This document shows, one piece after another, positions 8,444 to 18,082 of a stretch of 64,000 nt of DNA. The stretch is from NCBI RefSeq assembly GCF_007829335.1, contig NZ_VIWO01000008.1, forward strand, positions 248,001 through 312,000. Direction: 5' to 3'. Source of the stretch: Chitinophaga polysaccharea. Lineage in GTDB: Bacteria > Bacteroidota > Bacteroidia > Chitinophagales > Chitinophagaceae. A program made the translations under genes and the position numbers. The notes beneath the pieces are model-generated. The model was not told where the DNA came from. It made no database searches and was given only the letters and a program-made list of their open reading frames with translations. Within the stretch, counting starts at the first letter, position 1, and each line of letters opens with the position of its first letter.

Positions 8444-10096
8444 TTAATCGCCCAGGTACAGGGTGATTCCCGGAGCGGTGGGTCCCGGCAGATTCAGAAC
8501 CAACCGGTTGCTTTCATCCAGGATTTCTACCGCCAGGTTGTCCCGGCTGGTACTACGCCATTCCTGTGGATCCAATACAATGGTTAGATTGGCCTGCAAA
8601 AGCAACTCATTAGCCTGATGATAGTCTTTCGTAAAAAAGCCTTTCGTACGGTAGGCGGTACTGTCGCCCAAGGGCTTGTCGGCCTGCATCGCACTACTCC
8701 ACTGTGTACCGGCATAAAAAAACACCCTTGATACCGCAGGCAGTGTCAGCACAACACTATCACCCGGCGATATAAAACAGGAATAAAACGAATCCCGTGC
8801 CTGCACCAATGCAATCACTGCTGCCGGTGTTTTATTGGAAAGACGTAAATGCTGTGCAAACTCCCAGTCCGCCGCCCGGGCATTAGCATCCAAAGTATCC
8901 TGCAATTCAAAACTATCTTCCGTGCCAACAATCCCCAGGGCATGTGGTATCTGGCGTATACCTGCCATAAAATCGGCGCCGTATACGTCATCTCCTGTTT
9001 TAGGCACTACCTGTTTACCAGTTGCCACCCCTCCTACCAGCTTTCCTGTGATGGCATTCGATAACTGCGATAATAGATAATTCATATGCACCGCCGTACG
9101 GCTATTTGCCAGGTAACTTTTTTCATCAGTACCCTTGCCGTTACGGCTTCTGTCGGAAAGAACCGCATTAAAAATCAGGATGATAGCCAGAGGTACCACC
9201 AGCATGATAAATACACCTCCTGTCTTCCCATGTAGCCGGGAATATAAAGACATGATTCCTTTTCCATTCCCGACGGCCGGATGTTGCTTTTTCCATACCA
9301 GTAACTCCTTTTTACGTATCCCACCCCGCTCCTGCACATAGTCGCTGGTTTGCAGCTGCGCTAGCGAGTCCAATACAGCAATGCCCCGCTTAAAATAAGT
9401 ATCATAAATCGATAAGGCGAGGTTGATCAAACCGATACCATAGTCACTTCTGAATACCTGGAATTCCGCCGGCAGGCTGTTCAGCTGTTGTATCCATCCG
9501 GGGTCGAAAAACTGTTCAAACTGCCTGTGGGGAAGCGTTTGCTTTGCCCGTAATTTTTCAATCACAATGCCCAGTTTCTCCTCTTCTACTTTCAGGCAAC
9601 GATGTATTTGCCGGTAGCAGGTAGTTTGAGCCGGCCCGTCCAACAATAGTGGATTCGCAAATAGTTGCTGCGTAATCATCCCCTTCCGCCGTTGCAGGCT
9701 ATCGATCACCGCCGTGGTAAACAATGGTTCGTAATAAGGTACTATAAAAGCCAGGAAGTTGGGATCACTATACGTTTTAAATGCCCCGGTCAGCACACCT
9801 GTTTCCAGGAAATGCAATAAATGCTGGTCGGCCGCTATCTGTTGATGCCAACTTAATTCCCGGGAATCCTGCAGTCTATCAAAAAATACCAGCAGGTCAT
9901 TTTTAGTAAATAGTTGTCCATGGATATTAAGCACCCTGCTGTCTGACAGCTCAATTTCTGCCAGCATTTTTTTCCGGAGAAGGGATAACGCAGCGGTATC
10001 CGTGATCGCTACAGGCGCCCCATTCATTTTCTCCAGGAAGACAATCGGGTTAAGGTATTTCATCAGGAAGCAAAATAGTAAAAAAACAGCTCTCAT
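8444..10096 (-). CDS. Single-pass membrane protein of unknown function, paralogue B
   Basis: A 550-residue protein I do not recognise. It is a clear paralogue of the gene upstream (10093-11751). Shared blocks include MKYLNP near the start, LEKMNGA, LLRKKMLAE, FLETG, FRSDYGI, and DSFYS...GDSV followed by a FYVGT/FYAGT turn near the end. One membrane segment (around 294-313, VFIMLVVPLAIILIFNAVL) separates a mostly helical N-terminal half from a beta-rich C-terminal half. The ATG at 10096 overlaps the stop of the upstream gene and has GAAGG before it; homology to the paralogue suggests the second methionine (10063) as an alternative start. Its stop is one base from the Hsp70 stop. Confidence 0.8.
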   Translation of the reverse strand: MRAVFLLFCFLMKYLNPIVFLEKMNGAPVAITDTAALSLLRKKMLAEIELSDSRVLNIHGQLFTKNDLLVFFDRLQDSRELSWHQQIAADQHLLHFLETGVLTGAFKTYSDPNFLAFIVPYYEPLFTTAVIDSLQRRKGMITQQLFANPLLLDGPAQTTCYRQIHRCLKVEEEKLGIVIEKLRAKQTLPHRQFEQFFDPGWIQQLNSLPAEFQVFRSDYGIGLINLALSIYDTYFKRGIAVLDSLAQLQTSDYVQERGGIRKKELLVWKKQHPAVGNGKGIMSLYSRLHGKTGGVFIMLVVPLAIILIFNAVLSDRSRNGKGTDEKSYLANSRTAVHMNYLLSQLSNAITGKLVGGVATGKQVVPKTGDDVYGADFMAGIRQIPHALGIVGTEDSFELQDTLDANARAADWEFAQHLRLSNKTPAAVIALVQARDSFYSCFISPGDSVVLTLPAVSRVFFYAGTQWSSAMQADKPLGDSTAYRTKGFFTKDYHQANELLLQANLTIVLDPQEWRSTSRDNLAVEILDESNRLVLNLPGPTAPGITLYLGD

Positions 10097-11751
10097 TCGC
10101 CTTCATACATCTCCATACCATTGGAATTATCCGACAATTGCTTTAGCTGCAAACGCTGTCCCTGGAATAGCCGTACTTCTATGGGGATATAACGGTTGGA
10201 AGTTTTCCAATACGTGGTATCCAGGTTAAATTGTAAGCAGGAGCGGCGCAAAAATGTGGAAGAGTTATACAGCGATAAAACAAAGCTGCCTCTCAGGTGG
10301 TAAGCCGGCACTTTCTCCATTCCTTTCCTGACCGTCCGCTGCGGGTCCCAGCCGGTGCCTACGTAAAAATAAATCCTGCTGAGCGATAAAGGCAGGGGCA
10401 GGAACACACTATCGCCTTCTGCAACGTATCGCGAATAAAATGAATCGGGTGTTTGTACCAGGGCCACTATACCTGACAAGCTAACCCGGTTGAACACGCA
10501 TACACTTTGCCGGTGTTGCGGATCCTGGTAAGCCATGTCACTGTCTTCCGGCAGCTGGGTAAGATTATGGTCAAACGCCGGCAATACAAAGGTAGCTCCC
10601 TCATTTCCCTGCCTCCTCACCGCGTCCATAAATGCAGGGCCATAAGGATCGTCGCCTGTTTGAATACTGTCTGCCATGCGTTCTTCGAGGGGCAGTTTGG
10701 CTTTCCGGGCTTCCTTTTCCAATGCAGCCACTACATATTTCATGGTATGATACGTGCGACTGCCATCAAAATCGCTGCTTTGCTCAAAAGTGGCAATATC
10801 GGGCGGTAATTTACGTGGCTTTTCAAATAGGGCGCCCAGCACAAAAATCAATACGATCAATACCAGGACGCCAATCTTAATGCCCCATTCCGTCGGTTTA
10901 CCCATCTGCCCTAATTTGCGACCCAGCCAGGAATCCAGTATAAATCCCCAGGTAACGCTCTTGCCTGCCTTTTCCTCCACCTGCGGCAGGTACATGGCCA
11001 GCTGTTCCTGTACATAAGTAATGGTTTTCAACGAACTCACTTCATGCAGGATCTCCGCTGCCGCCGTGCTCCTGTTTAGACGATTAAGCAATAGCGCGAA
11101 ATTGATCATCAGGATACCATAATCGCTCCTGAACTCCTGGAAGTTGCCAGGCAAGGCATTTAGCAGCTGTACCTGGATATGGTCGAGATAAGGTAATACT
11201 GTCTTCCAGTTATACCGGTTGTTTTTTTCGAGGATTGCCTTGGCCTGTTCTACTTGTTGATACTGTTCCCGTAGCAGATGGAAAATGCTATCGAAGCTGG
11301 TTTTCATATACTCCGCATCAAGGAGCAGGGGATTGGCAAACAGATATTGCAGGGTAACTACCTCCCGCTGTTTGATGCTGTCCAACACGGCAGTGGTGAA
11401 CAAAGGTCCATAAAAGGGGGCTATAAATGCCAGGAATGCCTCGTCTTTATAGAGTGGGGTATCGATGAATAGTGCTGTGATTCTGCCCGTTTCCAGGAAG
11501 TTAGTTAACACCGGGTCTGCTTTAATCTGTTGGTAATAACTAAATTGGGCAGGAGATTGTACACAGTCGAATAGCTGCAATAAGTCGTTCTTATTCAACC
11601 ACTCACCTGCTACCTGTAATACCTGTCCTTCTGACAACGCCAGTTCTGCCAGCATTTTTTTCCGGAGAAGGGTCACCGCTGCATTATCTGACATATCGAG
11701 GGCCGCCCCATTCATTTTCTCCAGCCAGGTAATGGGATTCAGGTATTTCAT
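10093..11751 (-). CDS. Single-pass membrane protein of unknown function, paralogue A
   Basis: A 552-residue protein of unrecognised family, first gene of a coupled pair with the paralogue downstream. Residues 1-280 are helical and contain LLRKKMLAELALSEGQ and FRSDYGILMINFALLLNRLN. One membrane segment lies at about 291-309 (IKIGVLVLIVLIFVLGALF). The region after it is beta-rich, with SRIYFYVGTGWD and a final FQGQRLQLKQLSD strand pair. Topology would put the first part in the cytosol and the last part in the periplasm. AGAAAGGT precedes the ATG. Position beside a divergent Hsp70 suggests a partner or client of that chaperone, which is inference only. Confidence 0.8.
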   Translation of the reverse strand: MKYLNPITWLEKMNGAALDMSDNAAVTLLRKKMLAELALSEGQVLQVAGEWLNKNDLLQLFDCVQSPAQFSYYQQIKADPVLTNFLETGRITALFIDTPLYKDEAFLAFIAPFYGPLFTTAVLDSIKQREVVTLQYLFANPLLLDAEYMKTSFDSIFHLLREQYQQVEQAKAILEKNNRYNWKTVLPYLDHIQVQLLNALPGNFQEFRSDYGILMINFALLLNRLNRSTAAAEILHEVSSLKTITYVQEQLAMYLPQVEEKAGKSVTWGFILDSWLGRKLGQMGKPTEWGIKIGVLVLIVLIFVLGALFEKPRKLPPDIATFEQSSDFDGSRTYHTMKYVVAALEKEARKAKLPLEERMADSIQTGDDPYGPAFMDAVRRQGNEGATFVLPAFDHNLTQLPEDSDMAYQDPQHRQSVCVFNRVSLSGIVALVQTPDSFYSRYVAEGDSVFLPLPLSLSRIYFYVGTGWDPQRTVRKGMEKVPAYHLRGSFVLSLYNSSTFLRRSCLQFNLDTTYWKTSNRYIPIEVRLFQGQRLQLKQLSDNSNGMEMYEGE

Positions 11752-11834
11752 ACCTTTCTAAGTTACGAAAAATAACGCGGCTCAGGAAGAAAAAAAAGGA
11801 CTTATTACTATCTCAAACGGCTATACGTAGTGGG

Positions 11835-13253
11835 TTAAAAGAGGTCTTTTAATACGGTATTGGCGGCATGATATCCACACATGCCATGCACGCCGCCGCC
11901 GGGAGGCGTAGCAGAAGAACAGATATAGATTCCTTTGGCAGCCGTACGATAGGGCGACCATCGCAGGGCTGGCCGGGTATATAGTTGCCGGATATCCAGG
12001 ATACCTCCATTGATATCGCCGCCTACATAATTGGGATTGTAGCTTTCCAGCTGTTGCGCCGTAAAAGTATGCCGCGCCAGGATCAAATCACGGAAGCCCG
12101 GGGCAAACCGTTCCACCTGTTTTTCTATGGCGGCTGTCATATCGGTGGTAGATCCGTTGGGTACATGACAATACCCCCAGGCGGTATGCTGGCCGGCAGG
12201 AGCCCGTTGATCAAACAAACTTTGTTGTGCCAGCAATACAAAAGGCGCTTCATTGTACTCGCCCTGGTAGGCCCGCTGCTCCGACAAGGCAATTTCAGCA
12301 TAGGTGCCGCCCAGGTGTACGGTCACGGCTTTCCGGCAGGCTTCCGCCGTAAACGGGATAGGCCCGCTCAGAGCCCAGTCCACTTTAAATGCACCGGGGC
12401 CGTAACGATAACGTTGCAGCTGCTGCCGGTAATGCGGTGTAAACTGGTTGCCCGCAATCTGCAATAATTGTTTAGGTGTGAGGTCAAACAGCACCGCATG
12501 ATGCGAGGGCAGCTGCGCCAGCGAACTAACATGTACGCCTGTTTGAATTTCGCCGCCCAGCGATTCGAAATGATGCAGGAGCGCATTGCCGATCGCCCGC
12601 GAACCGCCTTTGGGAATGGGCCATCCATGACGATGCCCCGCTGCTGCGAGTACCATACCTACCGCTGCTGTAGTGAGATTAGTAAGCGGTTGAATGCTAT
12701 GGCCGGCGATACCGGCCCATAAACCTTTGGCCGCCGGCGTAACAAATCGCCTGGCAATGGCATCCGCAGAGCGCAAGGCATGTACGCCAAACCGGGCCAT
12801 GATCAGGGGATGATTGGGAAAGGAAAATGGACCCAGGCTGTCTCCTGCTATCTCTTCCCAATGTGCCGCCACCGGCGCTATCAGGCTACGATAAGCGGGG
12901 CCGTCGCCCCTCAGTGCGTCGGCTGTTTCATCAATGGAACGCGACAAAAAAGCCGCCGTGCCATCATCAAATGGATGCGCCATCGCCAGCGGCGAATGAA
13001 TAAATTCCAGTCCGTATTTTGCCAGCGGCAACTGCGACAGGTAGGGAGAGCCCAACGCCATGGGATGTACCGCCGCACATACATCATGTAAAAAGCCCGG
13101 TAAGGTAAGCTCCTGTGTACGCATACCACCGCCAATAGTATCCCGCGATTCCAGCAGCAATACCGACAGCCCCTGCTGTTGCAGCCTGATGGCGGCACAC
13201 AGACCATTAGGCCCTGAACCTACTACAATGGCATCGTAATCTTTCTTCTCCAT
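11835..13253 (-). CDS. FAD/NAD(P)-dependent oxidoreductase, phytoene desaturase-like (PYROXD2 type)
   Basis: A 472-residue flavoprotein. The FAD-binding Rossmann motif is at the N-terminus (DAIVVGSGPNGLCAAIRLQQ, then LLESRDTIGGG). The C-terminal FAD-binding stretch GIYICSSATPPGGGVHGMCG closes the domain, as in phytoene desaturase/retinol saturase-like amine oxidoreductases of the PYROXD2 group. The substrate is unknown. No carotenoid cluster genes (crtB, crtE, crtY) are beside it, so a pigment role is not supported. It starts five bases after the GAF protein gene and is probably co-transcribed with it. Confidence 0.85.
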   Translation of the reverse strand: MEKKDYDAIVVGSGPNGLCAAIRLQQQGLSVLLLESRDTIGGGMRTQELTLPGFLHDVCAAVHPMALGSPYLSQLPLAKYGLEFIHSPLAMAHPFDDGTAAFLSRSIDETADALRGDGPAYRSLIAPVAAHWEEIAGDSLGPFSFPNHPLIMARFGVHALRSADAIARRFVTPAAKGLWAGIAGHSIQPLTNLTTAAVGMVLAAAGHRHGWPIPKGGSRAIGNALLHHFESLGGEIQTGVHVSSLAQLPSHHAVLFDLTPKQLLQIAGNQFTPHYRQQLQRYRYGPGAFKVDWALSGPIPFTAEACRKAVTVHLGGTYAEIALSEQRAYQGEYNEAPFVLLAQQSLFDQRAPAGQHTAWGYCHVPNGSTTDMTAAIEKQVERFAPGFRDLILARHTFTAQQLESYNPNYVGGDINGGILDIRQLYTRPALRWSPYRTAAKGIYICSSATPPGGGVHGMCGYHAANTVLKDLF

Positions 13254-13258
13254 ACATA

Positions 13259-15604
13259 CTACGCTTGATTGATGGCCTCCGGAAATACGACCTCCACCCG
13301 GATAGCTTTTAACCCTTTCAATCCCTGTAATTCTTCCAGTTCCAGCTCTTCCAGCTCCTTCTTCAACTCTCCCGATTCCTGGAGGTAACGGATAAACGGA
13401 AGATAATCTTCCAGGTCTTTGGGATCAGAATAAATCAACGCAATCTTTCCCGGTTGGGTTAACCGCTCTTCTGTATCCCGGATATGCACTTTATCGATCC
13501 GCTTCTTGATCATCTGGTAACGGATGTTGTACGCGCCTTCTACATCAAATTTCCGCTCATCTACCCGGAAGCCAATATCGATGGGATGCGCATGTACAAA
13601 GATCAGTTGGGTGGTATACAAAGATTTGGGCATTTGCGTGAGCAGCTCTTGCGTAAGCCGGGCCACCGCCACCATCGACGAAAGCTGCCATAGGCGGATA
13701 TGTTTGAGGTGCAGGTGATTGAATGGACGGTTCGGCGCAATCGCCTGGCCGATATAAATATCATACTCCACCCCATCCGTTCTGAATTTTTCAAAATAAC
13801 AGGGATAAGATTCCTGGAGCCTGGATTTCTCTGACTCAAAATATCCATTCACCGTCTGATTGATCATGCGCATGGATTTTTCCAGCGCGTCTTTGTTACT
13901 ATCGCTACTAAGGTTGTGTATACACACATCAATGTTTTCCCGCTGCTGCGGGTATTGTCCCGCCACATGCTGCAGGTACTCCACCGCGGTAACTTCCAGG
14001 AAGCGGTTCAGCTCATTTTCATCTGAGGGACTCAGCTGCTGCTGTAACAACGCCTGCTGCCATTGCAGGCAGTGAAAAATCATTTCCTTGAGGAGATCAT
14101 CTTCATGTTGGCTGCGTAAAGTATCGAGGGTGGATGCCAGCAGGCTCAAATGCCCATCCAGGTCGGCAATAATAGCCTTATTTCTTTCCACCGTAGAGTT
14201 ACGTATATCAATAGCGCCATACAACGGGTATACCTCTTTAAACAGGATGGGCAGCATCACCGCCGGCTGGTTTCTTTTTACCTGGTAGAGGTATTGCCAG
14301 GCGGCTTCATTAAACTTCCATTGCACAGCAGGCTGTATAGAGGTAAATTTTTCCTTGATCACCTTTTCTATCTCCAGGTTAAACTCATCTATATAAATCT
14401 GCAATAGCTGCGCTAAAGCCGCTATAGCGGGTTCCAGCAACGCGAGAGTCCTGTCTCCAAAAGTTTCCTCTCCCCAGGTATGCACTGCCAGTACGCCTAC
14501 CAGTTCATGCACATGATACAGGGGCATCAGTGCGAGCGACTTTACGCCCAGCTTACGGAAATGTTCCAGGAAGGCATATTCTTTTCGGGTTTCCAGGAAA
14601 ATATCGGAAGAGAAATAGAAAACGGGTTTCGCTGAAAATCCTTTTACCTGGCGACGGAACTCTTCCGCAGGCAGCCGGTCTTCACCCCATACCTGGAACA
14701 AAATACCGGTGCCTCCTTTTTCAAAACCAAATACCGGCTCATCATTTACCCGCAGGAAGGGAAACAGGTCAAATTCAATTTTGCTGTTGCGCAACAATGA
14801 CTTCAACGATTGTATCACCTGCTGGTAGCTTTTCTCTCCAGTGAGGGCTGTCCGGGAAAGTCTCACCTGGCGGATATTTTCTACGGCTTTTTGTGCGGTA
14901 ATATCGGTAACGGTAACGACGCAGAAACCTCGAAAACGGAACATGTCCAGGGGTAGCAGCTGTTGCAGTACTTCAAACCCGCCTCCTTCACTCATGCTGG
15001 TATATAACTGTACAAAATCGATTTCCGGCAATGGTTCTTTGGCCGTTACTGTCATGAAATCGGTGTTGATATGTACAGCATAGTATTGCAACAAACCCGT
15101 TGCCTTGTTAATGCCCGCATGGTATAAATCCGTTCTTACGGGCGCCTGGAAATTGTAGAGTCGCTGTAAGATGAAAACGTATACCTGCCGTAGCCTTTCC
15201 ATATGGTACTCGGCCGGCGAACGCGCTACTTCATAGGTATGATCATGGCCTTTGTTGTCCATCAATTCATACATCTGGTCGGTGCCATAAAACGTAATGG
15301 GCTGAAAGGGAAAGCTAAGCCCCCATACCAGGTCCTGCTCCCCTCTCATGGCGGGTGACAGGCAAGCGTAGATATATTCCAGCAAAGGGCCATACCGGAT
15401 AATTTCTGCCAGGGGAATGTCCCGTTGACTGACATCTGAAGATAGCAACTGTTGCAGGGTTTCCTGGTATACCATCGCCTTTACAGTATGTTCTTCTGCT
15501 ACCCTCTTTCTAAGATAGGCAACAAACGGTTCAAAGGAGATGGCAGCATCGATCGTCAACGGTTGCGCCTTATTTGCGGACACATCCAGTATGATGGTTT
15601 GCAT
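13259..15604 (-). CDS. GAF-domain protein of unknown function
   Basis: A 781-residue cytosolic protein. A GAF-like domain is visible at about residues 300-420, ending in the typical LALMPLYHVHELVGVLAVHT, then WGEETFGDRTLALLEPAIAA. Before it lie about 300 residues I cannot assign. After it comes a segment with LYGAIDIRNST (Asp466) and a long helical region. The C-terminus has a charged helix (ELKKELEELELEELQGLKG). No histidine kinase, GGDEF or EAL motif is present, so the output is unknown. The start at 15604 is supported by a -7 element 23 bases upstream. Confidence 0.75.
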   Translation of the reverse strand: MQTIILDVSANKAQPLTIDAAISFEPFVAYLRKRVAEEHTVKAMVYQETLQQLLSSDVSQRDIPLAEIIRYGPLLEYIYACLSPAMRGEQDLVWGLSFPFQPITFYGTDQMYELMDNKGHDHTYEVARSPAEYHMERLRQVYVFILQRLYNFQAPVRTDLYHAGINKATGLLQYYAVHINTDFMTVTAKEPLPEIDFVQLYTSMSEGGGFEVLQQLLPLDMFRFRGFCVVTVTDITAQKAVENIRQVRLSRTALTGEKSYQQVIQSLKSLLRNSKIEFDLFPFLRVNDEPVFGFEKGGTGILFQVWGEDRLPAEEFRRQVKGFSAKPVFYFSSDIFLETRKEYAFLEHFRKLGVKSLALMPLYHVHELVGVLAVHTWGEETFGDRTLALLEPAIAALAQLLQIYIDEFNLEIEKVIKEKFTSIQPAVQWKFNEAAWQYLYQVKRNQPAVMLPILFKEVYPLYGAIDIRNSTVERNKAIIADLDGHLSLLASTLDTLRSQHEDDLLKEMIFHCLQWQQALLQQQLSPSDENELNRFLEVTAVEYLQHVAGQYPQQRENIDVCIHNLSSDSNKDALEKSMRMINQTVNGYFESEKSRLQESYPCYFEKFRTDGVEYDIYIGQAIAPNRPFNHLHLKHIRLWQLSSMVAVARLTQELLTQMPKSLYTTQLIFVHAHPIDIGFRVDERKFDVEGAYNIRYQMIKKRIDKVHIRDTEERLTQPGKIALIYSDPKDLEDYLPFIRYLQESGELKKELEELELEELQGLKGLKAIRVEVVFPEAINQA

Positions 15605-15626
15605 AATAGGATCATTCTTTCGTTTC

Positions 15627-15634
15627 CAAAGGTA
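15627..15634 (-). promoter_or_regulatory. -7 promoter element for the GAF-domain protein operon
   Basis: On the minus strand the sequence is TACCTTTG, an exact TAnnTTTG match, 22 bases before the start codon at 15604. Confidence 0.5.
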
Positions 15635-15755
15635 GGGAATCCCTGATAATTGTAAGGTACAACACGCATACCATGGCTATGAACCACAAATAACTTATCT
15701 TGTTTTCCTGTAATTCCATACCCCGATTTCAACAACCTCTAAACCATCGTACATC

Positions 15756-16325
15756 ATGAAAACAATCTACTTTTTAGCAGCTTTATGCCTGTTGATGATT
15801 TCCAATGCCTTTGCGCAGCAGGACTCTGCCGCCATGATGAAAGCATGGATGACCTATATGACACCCGGCCCCCAGCACCAGCACATGGCCCTGGCAGATG
15901 GTGAATGGACCACCGAAGCCAGCTTCTGGGAAAAACCCGGCGACCCTCCCCAAAAATCATCCGGCAGTTGTGTCAACAAAATGATCATGGGTGGCAGGTA
16001 TTGCCAAAGCAAATACACCGGCAATATGATGGGCATGCCCTTCGAAGGCCTTGGCATAATGGCTTACGACAATGCGCGAAAAATGTATGTCAGTACCTGG
16101 ATCGATAATATGGGCACCGGCATCATGAACATGGAAGGTAAATGGAACGACGACCTTAAAGCCCTTGAATTAACCGGGGAAATGGACGACCCTATCACCG
16201 GCAAACATGTGAAGCTCCGCCAGGTGGAAAAGTGGCAGGACAATGACCATCATACCATGGAAATGTACCGCATGAGTGATGGCCAGGAAGTAAAAGAAAT
16301 GGAAATTGTCTTTACCCGGAAATAA
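15756..16325 (+). CDS. Secreted DUF1579-family protein
   Basis: A 189-residue protein with a signal peptide (MKTIYFLAALCLLMISNAFA, then QQD). The mature part has the features of DUF1579: an opening LADGEWTTEASFW, a conserved MIMGGRYCQSKYTG strand, FEGLGIMAYDNARKMYVSTW, IDNMGTGIM, and a closing HTMEMYRMSDGQE then KEMEIVFTRK. This is a beta-barrel, lipocalin-like fold. No activity is known for the family. It stands alone between a divergent GAF gene and a convergent sugar kinase. Confidence 0.88.
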   Translation: MKTIYFLAALCLLMISNAFAQQDSAAMMKAWMTYMTPGPQHQHMALADGEWTTEASFWEKPGDPPQKSSGSCVNKMIMGGRYCQSKYTGNMMGMPFEGLGIMAYDNARKMYVSTWIDNMGTGIMNMEGKWNDDLKALELTGEMDDPITGKHVKLRQVEKWQDNDHHTMEMYRMSDGQEVKEMEIVFTRK

Positions 16326-16341
16326 TGATCCTATTATCATC

Positions 16342-16365
16342 AACGGCCTCACTCGCGGGGCCGTT
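16342..16365. terminator. Bidirectional terminator-like stem-loop
   Basis: AACGGCC and GGCCGTT form a 7-bp stem around a 10-base loop between two convergent genes. The T-tract is weak on both sides, so termination efficiency is uncertain. Confidence 0.5.
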
Positions 16366-16370
16366 GGTAT

Positions 16371-17246
16371 TTATCGCAATATCGTATCAGGATCATAATC
16401 AGGGCACCCTCCTGCAAAAGAGGCGACCAGCGCACCCAGCGCATTGGCAAACACCAGGCACTCCCGGGCTGGCCGTTTGCGGATCACACTGTGCAGAAAC
16501 CCTGCCAGGAAAGCATCGCCACTACCAATTGTATCTACCACCTTTACCGGTATCCCCGGTTCTACATAAGCAGTATTATCCATCCATAACAACGCACCAT
16601 CTGCCCCCATCGTTACCACAATGGTATGGATGTTAAACCGCGCCGACAAAAGCCGCACTGCCTGTTCCTTATCTTCATAAGGATGATACCAGCTGCTGAT
16701 CAGCTCCAGCTCCGTAATATTCAACTTCAATATGTGGCACTGCGCTAATAGCCATTCTACATGCGCCCGGGTATAATGCGGCTCCCGCAGGTTAATATCC
16801 AGCACCTTAACCACCGCTTCCTTCAACGCCTGCTCCAGCGTATGGCGCGATACCACGTCACGGGAACAAAGGCTCCCGAATACCAGGTACCGGGTATCCG
16901 GCCGGTGCAATAATGCCGCCAACGACGGCTCCCATTGAATAAAATCCCACGCCGCCGGATATACGATATCGTAATGTACCTCATGGGGATTGCTCATATC
17001 GGCATATACCTTACCCGTTTCCTGCTTTTCATCCTGTTGTATATAGCGGGTATCGAGTCCATACCCCTGAAGCATGTTGAGCAATCCCTGTCCCCTGGCA
17101 TCTTTACCTACCCGCGATACCAGGGAAACGGTTTCGCCTAAACGTTGCAGGTGATAGGCCACATTCATCACCGCCCCACCCGGTAATTCCTTCGCCGGAA
17201 GAATATCCCATAACATTTCTCCAAAACATACAATCGCGTTTGACAT
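16371..17246 (-). CDS. PfkB-family carbohydrate kinase (fructokinase-like)
   Basis: A 291-residue sugar kinase of the PfkB/ribokinase family, phosphorylating a sugar such as fructose with ATP in the cytosol. The N-terminus IVCFGEMLWDILPAKELPGG has the substrate-binding Gly-Gly region. The C-terminal signature DTIGSGDAFLAGFLHS carries the catalytic Asp of GSGD and the anion hole. The start is set at 17246, because AAAAGGT precedes that ATG and the family begins there; an extension to 17285 has no support. The exact sugar cannot be read from sequence. Confidence 0.9.
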   Translation of the reverse strand: MSNAIVCFGEMLWDILPAKELPGGAVMNVAYHLQRLGETVSLVSRVGKDARGQGLLNMLQGYGLDTRYIQQDEKQETGKVYADMSNPHEVHYDIVYPAAWDFIQWEPSLAALLHRPDTRYLVFGSLCSRDVVSRHTLEQALKEAVVKVLDINLREPHYTRAHVEWLLAQCHILKLNITELELISSWYHPYEDKEQAVRLLSARFNIHTIVVTMGADGALLWMDNTAYVEPGIPVKVVDTIGSGDAFLAGFLHSVIRKRPARECLVFANALGALVASFAGGCPDYDPDTILR

Positions 17247-17340
17247 ACCTTTTCGTTTTAAGTAGCACTTACATAAGGTAAACAAAATACAATAAAGCCC
17301 TTATATTTATATCCGCAATCCCACCTTAAACCATTAGCAT

Positions 17341-18024
17341 ATGCACCAGGAACAACATTTAAAAAGCTCGGATTTCATCACAGACATGGTAATCGGCATG
17401 AGTGATGGCCTGACAGTACCTTTTGCCCTGGCTGCCGGCCTTAGCGGCGCCGTGAGCAGCAACAGCATCATCCTCACTGCCGGCATCGCCGAAATAGTGG
17501 CCGGCTGTATTGCCATGGGACTGGGTGGATACCTGGCCGGAAAAACAGAACTGGAACACTACGACAGCGAATTAAAACGGGAATATAACGAAGTGGAAAC
17601 AGTACCGGCAAAAGAAATGGATGAAGTAAAGGAAATATTTGCCGAATACGGGCTAAGTCCCGAAGCCCAACACCTGGTGGCAACTGAACTGGCGAAAGAC
17701 AAAACAAAATGGGTGAATTTTATGATGAAGTTCGAATTGGGACTGGAGGCGCCGGATCCCAACAGGGCCCGTAAGAGCGCCCTCACCATCGGCGTATCTT
17801 ATTTCGTGGGCGGTCTGCTTCCCTTGTCGGCCTACCTGCTTACGGATACGCCCCAACGCGGACTGCTAGGATCTACCATCCTCACCGTTATCTGCCTGTT
17901 TGTATTTGGCTACTTCAAAAGTAAGGTAACCGGGCAACCACCCATTGCCGGCGCGCTGAAAGTAACCATGATCGGCATACTGGCCGCCGCTGCCGCTTTT
18001 GGCATTGCCAGGCTTGTAGCCTGA
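17341..18024 (+). CDS. VIT1/CCC1-family metal transporter
   Basis: A 227-residue inner-membrane protein of the VIT1/CCC1 (vacuolar iron transporter) family. The first two membrane segments carry the conserved DMVIGMSDGLTVPFALAAGL and AGIAEIVAGCIAMGLGGYL stretches. A cytosolic charged domain (about 75-140, many Glu residues such as YNEVETVPAKEMDEVKEIF) follows, as in members that bind metal there. Three further membrane segments end the protein. It probably moves Fe(II) or Mn(II) out of the cytosol. It is a lone gene, divergent from the sugar kinase. Confidence 0.92.
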   Translation: MHQEQHLKSSDFITDMVIGMSDGLTVPFALAAGLSGAVSSNSIILTAGIAEIVAGCIAMGLGGYLAGKTELEHYDSELKREYNEVETVPAKEMDEVKEIFAEYGLSPEAQHLVATELAKDKTKWVNFMMKFELGLEAPDPNRARKSALTIGVSYFVGGLLPLSAYLLTDTPQRGLLGSTILTVICLFVFGYFKSKVTGQPPIAGALKVTMIGILAAAAAFGIARLVA

Positions 18025-18082
18025 TCATTAAGCATTCGGATATACTTCCCTGTTAGCAATGGGTAACCGGTGATATCAATTC

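Noticed and set aside
11835..13253. Carotenoid biosynthesis assignment for the phytoene desaturase-like flavoprotein
   Set aside because: No phytoene synthase, cyclase or other carotenoid gene is nearby, and the sequence fits the PYROXD2-type group better than CrtI.
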